Source: Leptospira fainei serovar Hurstbridge str. BUT 6 (GTDB lineage: Bacteria > Spirochaetota > Leptospiria > Leptospirales > Leptospiraceae). From it: a stretch of 64,000 nucleotides of DNA. Every line of letters starts with the position of its first letter. Positions within the stretch are counted from its first letter, which is position 1. Of this stretch, positions 36,046 to 44,680 are shown piece by piece. The translations under genes and the position numbers were made by a program. Under the pieces are notes generated by a model that was not told where the DNA came from, made no database searches, and saw only the letters and a program-made list of their open reading frames with translations. Location: contig NZ_AKWZ02000010.1 in assembly GCF_000306235.2 (NCBI RefSeq), forward strand, positions 620,001-684,000. The letters run 5' to 3'.

Positions 36046-37263
36046 ATGGGCAAGTCATTTACGAAATCCTTAATAACCTCCGAAGGATCGATTCGATCCT
36101 CTAACCGAGTCGCAAGAACGCCCGAATCGGTGATCAGGGATATCCTGAAAGTAATTAACAATTCGGATATACTTTCTTTTGCCGGAGGATTGCCGGACGA
36201 TTCTCTATTTCCTATCAAATATTTTTCGGAGGGTTTCAATCTTGCGATCCAAGAAAGCGGGGCTAAACTTTTTCAATATTCGGAAACGCAGGGACATCAG
36301 AAACTTAGGACTTGGATCGCAGAATCGTATTACCCGGAGTCCGACCCCGAAGAAATATTACTGACAAACGGTTCCCAACAAGCGTTAGACTTGCTGGGAA
36401 GATATTTTCTTGACGAAGGTGATTTCGTCCTGATCGAAAAACCTAGTTATTTAGGCGCGATACAAACCTTTTCATCCTATGGTCCCCGATTTATCGGCCT
36501 TGATTATAGAAATGACGGGCCTGATCCTACGGAATTAAAGGAGCGGATCTCGCGAAACCCCACCCTGCCAAAATTTTTCTATTGTATTCCGGACTTTCAG
36601 AATCCTACCGGATTCTCTTATTCAGTACCGAATAGGAAAGCAATCGCTGAAATTTGCAGAGATGCGGGAATACCTATCCTTGAAGATATTGCATATAGGG
36701 AATTAAATTATAAAAATGAAATTCCAATTTCCTTAAGTATGCTTTGTCCCGAAAATACCTTCTCGATAGGTACGTTCTCCAAAACACTTTCCCCGGGTTT
36801 ACGAGTGGGCTGGATACGGGCTCCTAAAGAACGTATGCGAGAATTGATCGTGCAAAAACAGGCGATGGATTTGCATTCTCCCTTGATTAATCAAGAGGTA
36901 ATTTACCGATTCTTAATATCAGGTGATTTCCAAAATCACCTGATTAACCTTAAGCAAAACTATGCGCAAAAGGCAAAAATAGCGACCAAGCTGTTTCAGG
37001 AAATTTTTGGCGATACGATTCGCTTTCAGCCGCCTCGAGGAGGGTTATTTTTATGGATAGAATTTCTGGATGAAACGGATACGAATTTGCTTTTTAAAAC
37101 CGCTCTCGCAGAAGGCGTAGCTATCGTTCCCGGAGATACTTTCTTTACCGCCGAGTCTTCTAGTAAGCAACTAAGATGGAATTTTTCCAGAGCCACTGCC
37201 GAGGAAATGGAGACCGGAGTAAAAAGATTATTCAAAGCTTGGCAGCGTCTGCACTCGATCTGA
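36046..37263 (+). CDS. class I/II PLP-dependent aminotransferase (LysN/AroH-like)
   Basis: 405 aa fold-type I aminotransferase. The start ILSFAGGLPDDSLFP is the hallmark of 2-aminoadipate/aromatic/valine-pyruvate type transaminases. NGSQQALDLLG and PDFQNPTG bind the cofactor, and the PLP lysine lies in GTFSKTLSPGLRVGW. FSRATAEEMETGVKRL closes the fold. Substrate is not assignable by eye. It is divergent from the MocR regulator, so probably controlled by it. An inverted repeat GGTGATTT...AAATCACC inside the frame (near 36920) is coding. Confidence 0.9.
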   Translation: MGKSFTKSLITSEGSIRSSNRVARTPESVIRDILKVINNSDILSFAGGLPDDSLFPIKYFSEGFNLAIQESGAKLFQYSETQGHQKLRTWIAESYYPESDPEEILLTNGSQQALDLLGRYFLDEGDFVLIEKPSYLGAIQTFSSYGPRFIGLDYRNDGPDPTELKERISRNPTLPKFFYCIPDFQNPTGFSYSVPNRKAIAEICRDAGIPILEDIAYRELNYKNEIPISLSMLCPENTFSIGTFSKTLSPGLRVGWIRAPKERMRELIVQKQAMDLHSPLINQEVIYRFLISGDFQNHLINLKQNYAQKAKIATKLFQEIFGDTIRFQPPRGGLFLWIEFLDETDTNLLFKTALAEGVAIVPGDTFFTAESSSKQLRWNFSRATAEEMETGVKRLFKAWQRLHSI

Positions 37264-37346
37264 AAATTAAAGAAGATTATGAAGGGAAAAAATTCACGGC
37301 GGGAAGAAATTCCCGCCGATCGGGGAGGTTCAAACGGCTATATATC

Positions 37347-37724
37347 TTATGCGGTTTTCTTAGTCGGAATACCGTTTTTCACAGTTTCCGTAACTTCACT
37401 AAGTTTAGCTTTAATAGCGTCGACTTGTTCTTGGGGAACGAGTTTTTTGGCCTCATCTACAAGTTGATTGTATTTCTCGAGGATCTTAGCACGGGTATCT
37501 TCGTAGCCTTTTCCAGCTGCTGTCGTAAGTTCCTTAGCTTCGTTAAGGAATTTGTCGACGAACTCGCGAACGCGAACGGAAGACTCTGAATTATCTGCTG
37601 CACCTTTTGCTGCCAATTCTTGGAAGCTCTTGGTGAATTCTGCTTTAGCTTTTTCCAGTCCTTCTTGCCCGGTCTTTACAATACCGAGTCCTGCGTTAAG
37701 AACATCTAGAATTTGTTTTTCCAT
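37347..37724 (-). CDS. phasin-like granule-associated protein
   Basis: 125 aa starting at the ATG at 37724 (MEKQILDVLNAGLGIVKTG), supported by AGGAGAG upstream; a longer frame to 37760 would run into the operator and is rejected. It is an amphipathic-helix protein paralogous throughout to the 32.1-kb protein. Two operator copies lie at 37748-37762 and 37771-37785. It is convergent with the aminotransferase gene. A cytoplasmic granule coat role is inferred from the phasin superfamily. Confidence 0.82.
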   Translation of the reverse strand: MEKQILDVLNAGLGIVKTGQEGLEKAKAEFTKSFQELAAKGAADNSESSVRVREFVDKFLNEAKELTTAAGKGYEDTRAKILEKYNQLVDEAKKLVPQEQVDAIKAKLSEVTETVKNGIPTKKTA

Positions 37725-37747
37725 TTTACTCTCTCCTGGTCGCACCG

Positions 37748-37795
37748 TTGTGCAACGCACAATCCAGATTTAATGCACCGCACAATCCGGGTCAA
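37748..37795 (-). promoter_or_regulatory. phasin-like gene promoter with two PhaR-like operators
   Basis: On the - strand TTGACC (37790-37795) and TAAATC (37767-37772) are 17 bp apart. TAATGCACCGCACAA (37771-37785, + strand) fills the spacer. The downstream copy TTGTGCAACGCACAA (37748-37762) is a perfect 6-bp dyad with 3-bp spacer. Centres are 23 bp apart, as at 32.5 kb. Confidence 0.68.
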
Positions 37796-37988
37796 CAGGA
37801 AAAAGAAAAAAATTAGAAGCTAGATTATCCAGATTTTCGTTATGCGACGTCGTTATGGCAGATTTCCAGACTGTTTTATCCAAGAATCGCCCATTATAAT
37901 CGTTTTTTCTTTTTTCCAATCTGAGAATTATCAAATATTTTAAAGCGAAAGCTCGTGATATGATGATCAAAATAGAGGGGAGTCGTTT

Positions 37989-38180
37989 ATGGATATAAAT
38001 GAAAGCAAGCTAGATCGTTTTCTAAGATCTTTCGCGGGATTGTTAATTATCGGCTGGGGATTGTATTCTCAAAGTTGGCTGGGTGCTTTCGGAATTATTC
38101 CTTTGACTACAGGGCTCGTCGGTTGGTGTCCGGCGTACGCGCTCTTTGGATTCAGTACTTGTGAGTCGTCCGAATCCTAA
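37989..38180 (+). CDS. DUF2892 (YgaP-type) small membrane protein
   Basis: 63 aa. NESKLDRFLRSFAGLLIIG starts the DUF2892 pattern, and GIIPLTTGLVGWCPAYALFG is its conserved second half with Cys. Two membrane helices are predicted. In other bacteria the domain is fused to or beside rhodaneses handling sulfur; no rhodanese is adjacent here. GGGGAG lies just before the ATG. Its 3' end overlaps the convergent 627-aa gene by 29 bp. Confidence 0.85.
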   Translation: MDINESKLDRFLRSFAGLLIIGWGLYSQSWLGAFGIIPLTTGLVGWCPAYALFGFSTCESSES

Positions 38181-40035
38181 TAATTGCTTTTCCTAATAAA
38201 CGAATGTTTAATTGAGTTGCCGATCGAAGCCCTTCGTAAAGAAGAACGCTTTTTTTTGCAATCGCCAATTGTTCGTTTTTCTTTTCCTCCAAAGTCAGAT
38301 CCGTTTCGTAACCTTCGGTGATCGAGAGAATCACTCTCTGAAGACTTGTCCCTATAAATTCCGTAAGACCTTTTTTGGATGCAACTAGTTCGTCTATTAG
38401 AGCGATCTCTCGAAGAGAGGCTCGAATCGAATCCCTTTCCCGTCCGCCATCTTGGATTAGAGTATAAATCCTTCTAGAAAGATCCTCGCCTTTCTGAACT
38501 TCTCTCAGGAATTCGCGTAACTCGATCGATATTTTTTTTAGATCCTCTAATAGATCGAACGATCTCAACAGGGATTCGGAATTTCTGATGCTTTTAATTG
38601 AATTTCGTATTTCCTGAACAAACTTAAAATCCGGGGAATTTTGTTCAACCCAGTCGGAGAATCCGATAAAAGGAATACCTTCCAACCGCGCTCCCTCGCT
38701 ACTTAAATTTCTCCATGGGATCGCCTTCTTTCTTTCTTCAAACCATTTCTTAAATATGAGAAGTTTATCGTTGGTCCTAAGTCTTATACCTGTTTCGGAT
38801 TCGATCCATTTTGCAGGTAACGCCGTCATTTGTCGATGATTGTGAAATTCTCTCCTAAACTTTCGTTTTTCCAAGAAATTCAATCTTTCTTCCAGAACGG
38901 CTCCTTTACAATGGGCAAGCGTTCCCGGAAATGAAAGGTCTTGCCCCAAAAAAAGAATCGATCTTGCTCCCATTTTTTCGGCCAGACTCGTTGCATTTGT
39001 CGAGACTGATCCGCCGAAATCCAAGCTACCGATTCCTTCATTTAAATTCGATTCGATCAATTTGATCCATGGAAAAGGTGAAGAGGTGAAAAATCCACCC
39101 TTCGCTACGGAAGACAAACGTAGCGAATGATAAGAGGTAGTCGGATCGAAAACGAATGCGGTATCGCCCGTATATCCTTCCAAATATTTAGAATTGAGGG
39201 ATTGCGGATCTACGCTGAAAACCAAATCGGGCTCGATGCCTGCTTTTTGCAAAATCAACAAAGCAGTATCAACCGCAATCAAAATGAATCCATCTCGGAA
39301 ACTCTTTAGGTCGGGTAAAGAATGAGAAAGAGAAGGTCCGGCTCCGCAAACGATTATGTCGATTTTGGATCGGCAAAGATCGAACAAGGATCGAATCGGA
39401 TGCAAATGCAAAAGTTCGGGTAGATTGCGTAAAAAATTTCCCGTCCATACTTTTTCGAATCTGGTAAGGGTTGCAGTGTTTACGTCCTTCTTATGAAAAT
39501 ACGTTTCAGCTAAAAAGCGAGGTTCCTGGTATGCCGCAGCGTTCCACTGCAGACTTCCTCTATGAGGGATAAAGCTCACCGGCAATCCAGACACGCCTTT
39601 CAAACCCGAGTACAGGGACGTCTCGTTAAAAGGGGACAGCACGATTCGAAGTCGGTCGTTTTCTAATTCGCTTGAATAATCATAAAGCGAGAACGCCAAT
39701 TTGATCATTCCCGGAAACGGTTCCAGCCAAACGCAAACAACCTTATCGAATTCTAAAGCATACTGAACCGAATAACCGAGGCCGGAACCGAAAAAAAGAA
39801 AAACCCGATCCTCGTCCCCTTTTTTAAGAGAATCTAGTTGTCGCTTAACTTCCGTGACCGGTTCTCTCGAACTGTGCAGCCAAGTGGAGCCGATTTTCAA
39901 ACTAGGCAGACCGGACGGTGTCTGGACAAGTTCGGCTTCGATATTGGAAGAGCGAATTTCTTCGGCTATTTCGGGAGAAATTTTTCCCAAAGACTTTAAA
40001 TTTCTATCAAGAAGATCCGAGCGAAGCTCTTTCAT
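38152..40035 (-). CDS. DUF115/MptE-like (Maf-type) protein
   Basis: 627 aa. The central domain has the MptE/DUF115 motif [16 protein letters not shown] followed by [20 protein letters not shown] and FSVDPQ, as in 6-hydroxymethylpterin pyrophosphokinase-like and motility-associated Maf glycosyltransferases. In flagellated bacteria Maf proteins decorate flagellin with nonulosonic acids. The N-terminal 200 residues and helical C-terminus are typical of that two-part architecture. Its start overlaps the stop of the penicillin-binding protein by 4 bp, so they are translationally coupled. Confidence 0.8.
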   Translation of the reverse strand: MKELRSDLLDRNLKSLGKISPEIAEEIRSSNIEAELVQTPSGLPSLKIGSTWLHSSREPVTEVKRQLDSLKKGDEDRVFLFFGSGLGYSVQYALEFDKVVCVWLEPFPGMIKLAFSLYDYSSELENDRLRIVLSPFNETSLYSGLKGVSGLPVSFIPHRGSLQWNAAAYQEPRFLAETYFHKKDVNTATLTRFEKVWTGNFLRNLPELLHLHPIRSLFDLCRSKIDIIVCGAGPSLSHSLPDLKSFRDGFILIAVDTALLILQKAGIEPDLVFSVDPQSLNSKYLEGYTGDTAFVFDPTTSYHSLRLSSVAKGGFFTSSPFPWIKLIESNLNEGIGSLDFGGSVSTNATSLAEKMGARSILFLGQDLSFPGTLAHCKGAVLEERLNFLEKRKFRREFHNHRQMTALPAKWIESETGIRLRTNDKLLIFKKWFEERKKAIPWRNLSSEGARLEGIPFIGFSDWVEQNSPDFKFVQEIRNSIKSIRNSESLLRSFDLLEDLKKISIELREFLREVQKGEDLSRRIYTLIQDGGRERDSIRASLREIALIDELVASKKGLTEFIGTSLQRVILSITEGYETDLTLEEKKNEQLAIAKKSVLLYEGLRSATQLNIRLLGKAIIRIRTTHKY

Positions 40036-41837
40036 TGGAAGAATACATCGATCCTTTTTCCGTTAAGAGAACTTCCGGAAGAAGGATCCTGTTCATAACA
40101 AAATCCGCTTCCATGCAATTTAAACGGAACTCCCAAAGGAGAAAGCAGTTCTACGACTTCCCTCTTACTTTTTCCGGCTAAATCGGGAACATGATCGAAT
40201 TTTATAAAGTGATTTTTCCGATCTAATTTCGGTAACCTTACATCGACCGTTCGCTCGCCTTGTTCTATAATTGGAATTATATTTTCTACGACTTCCTTGA
40301 ACACCGGCGCGGCAAGTCCGCCGCCAGTGTGACTCGAACCCTTAGGCTCGTCGAAAAGGATCAAACCGACGATCTTAGGTTTCTCTGCCGGAAAGAAACC
40401 CAGAAACGACGCGGACCAGAGGCCGTCTTGATAACCTCTTCCTGAAACCGATTTCTGCCCTGTCCCGGTCTTTCCAGCGATCGAATATTCCTGAATATAT
40501 GCATTCTTTCCGGTTCCGTCTCGAACTACTTTTGTCATCGCTTTCAATAATCTTTCGGTAGAATACTCGCGAATTCCCACAGGGGCTTCTTCCGCTTTGA
40601 ATTCATGTAAAACTTCGCCATAAGAATCCGTAATATGAGAGACGACTCTCGGCGTTAAAAAACGGCCCCCGTTTACGACGGATGCAGCCGATGCGACAAG
40701 TTGTACGGGAGTCACGGATATACCTTGGCCGATCGCCATAAACATAGGAGTCGTCGGCGTCCACTTATTAAGCGTCGGAATATAACCCGTCGATTCGTTA
40801 GGCAATAGGCCGGTCTTATCTCCAAAGCGGAATCGCTTCATATATTCATAAAGTACTTCGTTCGGAATCCGAGAGGAGGCCTTGATAATGCCGGCATTGC
40901 ATGAATACTGCAGAATTTCCTCCAAATTCACCTTCCCGTGAACTTGAGTGCATTTAATTCGAGTTTTCCCGTATTCCACGTATCCCGGACAATCAAACTT
41001 CTCGTTAGGACTAATTAAATTTTCATTAAGCAGTATGCTGGCCAAAAATATTTTCATCGTGGACCCGGGTTCATAAACATGCCGAATCGCCCAATTTGTA
41101 TGAGAGATTTCCTCGAATGTCGCGTAACGATTCGGATCAAAGGAAGGAAAACTCGCCATAGCCAAAATTTTGCCCGTATGAATCTCCATCAAAAGCCCGA
41201 CCGCCCTCTTTGCTCCGGTTTCCTCGAATCGTTTTCCTAAAGCTTTTTCCAGCTTAAACTGAATAAGACCGTCCAAAGTTAGATGAACATTGGCACCTCG
41301 ATTCGGATCCGAGTCGGTAGGAGTCATCAGCTCTCGGTTATAATAATATTCCAGACCGGATAATGCCTTATCATCGTCCATCCCGGTAAACCCTACTAGG
41401 CTAGCCGCCAAGCTACCATGCGGATAAACCCGCTTGAATTCCCTCTCTCTCCTAACTCCCGGAAGAGCCATCTCCATAATGCGGCTCGCAGTGGCGTCGT
41501 CTATCTCGCGTTTCAAAAGAAAATACCTACTTTTTTCCCGAATCAATCCTTCGATTCTTTCCGGTGAAACATCAAGGTATGGAGAAAGTTGAATCGCGGT
41601 AAAATTCGGATCGTATATGTTTGCCGGATAAATTCCGATGGTCGAAGAATCGATCGACAGAGCCAATTCGATTCCGCGACGGTCATAGATCGCGCCTCTT
41701 AAAATTCGTTCACCGTTCTTAAAGGCGATTTCCTTATCATTAAAAAAAATTAAATAACCAACTCTTATCGTTAGAACTGCGAATAATACGCAGAGAAAAT
41801 AGAAGAGAAACGAAAATCTTTTGCGATTAGGATGCAT
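40032..41837 (-). CDS. FtsI-type penicillin-binding protein with PASTA domain
   Basis: 601 aa class B PBP. One N-terminal membrane helix (about residues 8-32), a dimerisation domain ([13 protein letters not shown] at 48-60), and the transpeptidase domain: SxxK is Ser259-Thr-Met-Lys262, SxN is Ser312-Cys-Asn314 and KTG begins at Lys456. A single PASTA domain fills about 540-601 ([16 protein letters not shown]). It cross-links peptidoglycan during division. No dcw-cluster genes are adjacent; it is coupled to the DUF115 protein gene. The SCN form of SxN is acceptable for the family. Confidence 0.92.
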   Translation of the reverse strand: MHPNRKRFSFLFYFLCVLFAVLTIRVGYLIFFNDKEIAFKNGERILRGAIYDRRGIELALSIDSSTIGIYPANIYDPNFTAIQLSPYLDVSPERIEGLIREKSRYFLLKREIDDATASRIMEMALPGVRREREFKRVYPHGSLAASLVGFTGMDDDKALSGLEYYYNRELMTPTDSDPNRGANVHLTLDGLIQFKLEKALGKRFEETGAKRAVGLLMEIHTGKILAMASFPSFDPNRYATFEEISHTNWAIRHVYEPGSTMKIFLASILLNENLISPNEKFDCPGYVEYGKTRIKCTQVHGKVNLEEILQYSCNAGIIKASSRIPNEVLYEYMKRFRFGDKTGLLPNESTGYIPTLNKWTPTTPMFMAIGQGISVTPVQLVASAASVVNGGRFLTPRVVSHITDSYGEVLHEFKAEEAPVGIREYSTERLLKAMTKVVRDGTGKNAYIQEYSIAGKTGTGQKSVSGRGYQDGLWSASFLGFFPAEKPKIVGLILFDEPKGSSHTGGGLAAPVFKEVVENIIPIIEQGERTVDVRLPKLDRKNHFIKFDHVPDLAGKSKREVVELLSPLGVPFKLHGSGFCYEQDPSSGSSLNGKRIDVFFQ

Positions 41838-42219
41838 AGTTTTATTGCGAGTTCAATTACGTTGAGTCATCCTAACGGACAGCTCAACGAATAGTACGGA
41901 TCCCGTCTGATGCTATTAGTACGATCGGCAAATTTCGACAATTCCCGAAGTCCTTTCGAGAGCCGATGCAAAAACGTTCCCGGTCATTTCTAGGTAAAAA
42001 TTCGCGGGAGCCCACCCTTCCTGGGTGGGGGCGGGGGACGGTTTACATAATTTAAAATTTTTTATCATGGAACATTCTAAATGTCAATTCTCAAGAACAA
42101 GGCGGATGGTTGTAGGAGCTCACACAAGATTTACCCAAAAAGATGCTTGAAAATAAAATATGGCAGATCCAGGGCGGGCGAATCCGGACATTCTGCGAAG
42201 CCCATTTAAACTTCGGTCA
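41838..42219. other. 382-bp intergenic region carrying a dispersed repeat
   Basis: The space separates the PBP gene from the end of lepB. Its right half contains a copy of the two-part palindromic repeat described at 42002-42126. The left part shows no gene, RNA or clear promoter. Confidence 0.5.
42002..42126 (-). repeat. dispersed palindromic element, copy 1
   Basis: CCCACCC (42011-42017) and GGGTGGG (42023-42029) form a perfect 7-bp stem in a G/C-rich block flanked by GGGGGCGGGGG. About 95 bp away is GTAGGAGCTCACACA (42112-42126), a GAGCTC-centred palindrome. Read on the - strand, the order palindrome, AT-rich filler, G/C hairpin, CCCGCGAATTTTTACC matches the + strand copy at 55302-55446. 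Confidence 0.5.
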
Positions 42220-42816
42220 TTAAAAGCTGAGTAAAACTTTTCCGCGCAATTTTTGAAATGGAATGAGTCCGTAATTTCGAGAATCCGTGGAGAACTCACG
42301 GTTATCCCCTAAGACCAAAAAGTATCCGGGCGGGATCCTGCCAGAATCGCCGATACCGATGTTACCGGAAACACTCACAACGGGAACGATCGAAAGAGAA
42401 GGGGCTTGGGTTTTAAAACCGGACTTCACAAATGGCTCTTCCAATGAAGAATCGTTGATATGAATTCGCCCTTCGGAGAATCGAAAAAAATCTCCCGGGA
42501 GTCCGACAACTCTCTTTAAACTTAATTCGGTCCCGACACCGTCTAAAACAAGAACGTCGAATCGATCGATATCGGATTCGATCAAAGACCATGTCCAAGG
42601 GCCGACTCTTGCAGGAAATCCCCATTTTTTTACGAGAATTAAATCCCCGTCTTTGAAACTAGGCATCATGGAATTTCCGCTGATGAAGTAAAATTGAATA
42701 ATGAAAATTCTCAGGTAAAGAACCGAGACGATAGCAAGAAACACCGGCAATGCTTTTTTAATCCAGAGGAGCATTGGAAATTTAGTCGATATGCCCGCTT
42801 TAGTTAAAAATAACAT
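42220..42816 (-). CDS. lepB: signal peptidase I
   Basis: 198 aa. One N-terminal membrane helix (about residues 24-44) is followed by box B SGNSMMPSF with nucleophile Ser49, box D LKRVVGLPGD with the general base Lys101, and box E GDNREFSTDSRNYG. It cleaves signal peptides from exported proteins on the outer face of the inner membrane. AAGGGC five bases before the ATG at 42816 supports this start; an internal ATG 14 codons later is less likely. It is a short form compared with E. coli LepB. Confidence 0.93.
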   Translation of the reverse strand: MLFLTKAGISTKFPMLLWIKKALPVFLAIVSVLYLRIFIIQFYFISGNSMMPSFKDGDLILVKKWGFPARVGPWTWSLIESDIDRFDVLVLDGVGTELSLKRVVGLPGDFFRFSEGRIHINDSSLEEPFVKSGFKTQAPSLSIVPVVSVSGNIGIGDSGRIPPGYFLVLGDNREFSTDSRNYGLIPFQKLRGKVLLSF

Positions 42817-42819
42817 GCA

Positions 42820-42864
42820 TTGCCCTTACACTCGAAAGACGGGCTTCTATCCATTAGACGGATC
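42820..42864 (-). other. tRNA-like 5'-half sequence before lepB (weak)
   Basis: The - strand has GTCTAATGGATAG, as in a tRNA D-arm, followed at tRNA-like spacing by CTTTCGA, as in a tRNA-Glu (TTC) anticodon loop. The anticodon stem does not pair and no T-arm follows. Part of it serves as the lepB ribosome site. It may be a relic or chance. Confidence 0.15.
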
Positions 42865-43075
42865 TCTGATTTTCCTACAACGTGAAAATGATCGTGATTT
42901 TAACGCGGATATCCCGCTATTTTCCGTTTTAACGGATATCTTCCGTAAATGCGAATCGAAATAAAAGATACAAAATCGAATTTGATGGTCGATTTGCTCA
43001 TTTCTTTTAACAGTTTAACGATATTTACCGAAGAAATCTTCTTGCTTCGGCTTATTTTTAGAGCCAAACTTACTT

Positions 43076-43615
43076 ATGCCCGAAAATAGCGCAGTACAAG
43101 GATATATCGCTCGTTATCAAGCTGAGAGGGGAAAGGTAAAAGCTTTTCTTTCCAAATTCCCTTTCTACGGTGATATCCTTAAAAACCACCAATACTATGA
43201 TGCCGATCGATTGGCAAGAAACGAGCTTTCTAAGCGAATCGATTCTCTCAAAGAACCGCTTAGAAGGATCGAAGAAGGTTTCGTAAGAGATAGAAGAATG
43301 GAACTAATCGGCTCGACCGAGATCTTACTTTCATTGATAGAAAGATTAAAGAATGAGATATCGGGTGCCAGCTACGGACTCAACGGGTTAGGTAGCGGTT
43401 TTAAAGCAAGCGAAGCCGAGTTAGAAGCCCTTGCTGAATGGGATTATTCGCTTCTACAACATACGGAAGAATTAATTGCGAAAGCTAGTTCAAACGGTCT
43501 GAAAGCGACAGACTCCGCCGAAACAATCAGAGATTGGGTGAGTCAGTTTCGATCGGAACTCGACCAATTTGACGAAGCTCTTAAAAAAAGACGAGATGTA
43601 TTTCTCAAGAAATAA
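43076..43615 (+). CDS. helical protein of unknown function next to SPFH gene
   Basis: 179 aa, soluble, no signal peptide. It is predicted to be mostly long amphipathic helices (RIDSLKEPLRRIEEGF; EILLSLIERLKNEI; RSELDQFDEALKKRRD), so coiled-coil assembly is likely. I recognise no family. It lies 63 bp before the SPFH-SHOCT gene on the same strand, suggesting a partner protein. Confidence 0.6.
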   Translation: MPENSAVQGYIARYQAERGKVKAFLSKFPFYGDILKNHQYYDADRLARNELSKRIDSLKEPLRRIEEGFVRDRRMELIGSTEILLSLIERLKNEISGASYGLNGLGSGFKASEAELEALAEWDYSLLQHTEELIAKASSNGLKATDSAETIRDWVSQFRSELDQFDEALKKRRDVFLKK

Positions 43616-43678
43616 TTTCGTCTGTTTTTTAGTTTCCCCGAAATCTAATCCGAGATAATATCTTTCCAAGGAGTAAAT

Positions 43679-44677
43679 ATGGCATTAATAGACGTAATCA
43701 AGTACGAAGGAAATCCGGGCGAACTTGTCTGGAAATTTCCCAGAAATGATATTAGCACGTTCGGTCAGTTGGTCGTAAACGAAAGCCAAGAGGTCATCTT
43801 CTTTAAAGAAGGCAAAGCTTTAGACGTATTCGGACCGGGCACTCATACTCTTAAAACCGGGAACGTTCCGATTTTGGAAAAATTAGTGAATCTTCCTTTT
43901 GGAGGACAAACTCCTTTTACCGCGGAAGTCGTTTATGTAAATAAGGCTTTAGTTCAGTTAAAATGGGGTACGCCTGCTCCGATCCAAGTGGAAGATCCGA
44001 AGTACATGATCACTTTGGGCGTCAGAGCATTCGGAACTTATAATATTAAAGTAATCGATTCCAAATCTTTCGCTACGACGGTGGTTGGAGCGAAAGGCGC
44101 TTACAGCACCGACGAAGTCGATAATCTTCTGAAACCGATGGTAATTACTCGACTCAGCGATTTTCTGGCCGAAGTAGTTCTCAAGAGCGGAGAACCGATT
44201 ACTCGATTAAGCCAGCATTTGGACGAAGCTTCTTCTGCCGGAAAAACCAAGGTTCAACCCGACTTTGCAAAATATGGAATCGAAGTCGTAGATTTTCTGG
44301 TTCAGTCGATTAACTTCGATCAAAACGATCCTAATTTCCAGAAAATCCAGAAGGTCCTCACCGATAAATTCGAAATCGAAACACTCGGCGGAATGTATCA
44401 GCAAAAGAGAATGCTTGATATCGGAGAAACTGCAGCGGGCAACCCCGGAGGTAATGCCGGCGAAGGTATGTCGGCCGGAATGGGGCTCGGTATGGGAATG
44501 AACATGGCAAACATGATGGCGAATATGATGGGTCAAAACCAGAATAATAATGCGGCCGCGAACGGACAAAACGATGCGACGGCAAGGCTTGCCAAACTGA
44601 AAACGATGCTCGATCAGGGGTTAATCACTCAGGAAGAATTTGATTCCAAAAAAAAGGACATCCTGAACTCTATCTAA
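43679..44677 (+). CDS. SPFH (virion-core-like) protein with SHOCT tail
   Basis: 332 aa. No signal peptide. Residues 1-240 match the SPFH/virion-core subgroup (MALIDVIKYEGNPGELVWK start; VVNESQEVIFFKEG; GPGTHTLKTGNVP). A Gly/Met/Asn-rich linker (about 255-300) joins a C-terminal SHOCT motif, RLAKLKTMLDQGLITQEEFD (about 302-321). SHOCT tails mediate oligomerisation. The role is unknown; assembly at the cytoplasmic membrane is plausible. AAGGAG precedes the ATG. thrC starts 3 bp after its stop, so the two are coupled. Confidence 0.87.
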   Translation: MALIDVIKYEGNPGELVWKFPRNDISTFGQLVVNESQEVIFFKEGKALDVFGPGTHTLKTGNVPILEKLVNLPFGGQTPFTAEVVYVNKALVQLKWGTPAPIQVEDPKYMITLGVRAFGTYNIKVIDSKSFATTVVGAKGAYSTDEVDNLLKPMVITRLSDFLAEVVLKSGEPITRLSQHLDEASSAGKTKVQPDFAKYGIEVVDFLVQSINFDQNDPNFQKIQKVLTDKFEIETLGGMYQQKRMLDIGETAAGNPGGNAGEGMSAGMGLGMGMNMANMMANMMGQNQNNNAAANGQNDATARLAKLKTMLDQGLITQEEFDSKKKDILNSI

Positions 44678-44680
44678 AGT

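Noticed and set aside
36917..36945. GGTGATTT...AAATCACC dyad
   Set aside because: It lies inside the aminotransferase coding frame with conserved-looking codons; no sign of a separate function.
37725..37760. Upstream extension of the second phasin-like frame
   Set aside because: The extra 12 codons overlap the operator and lie before the AGGAGAG ribosome site, so the ATG at 37724 is the start.
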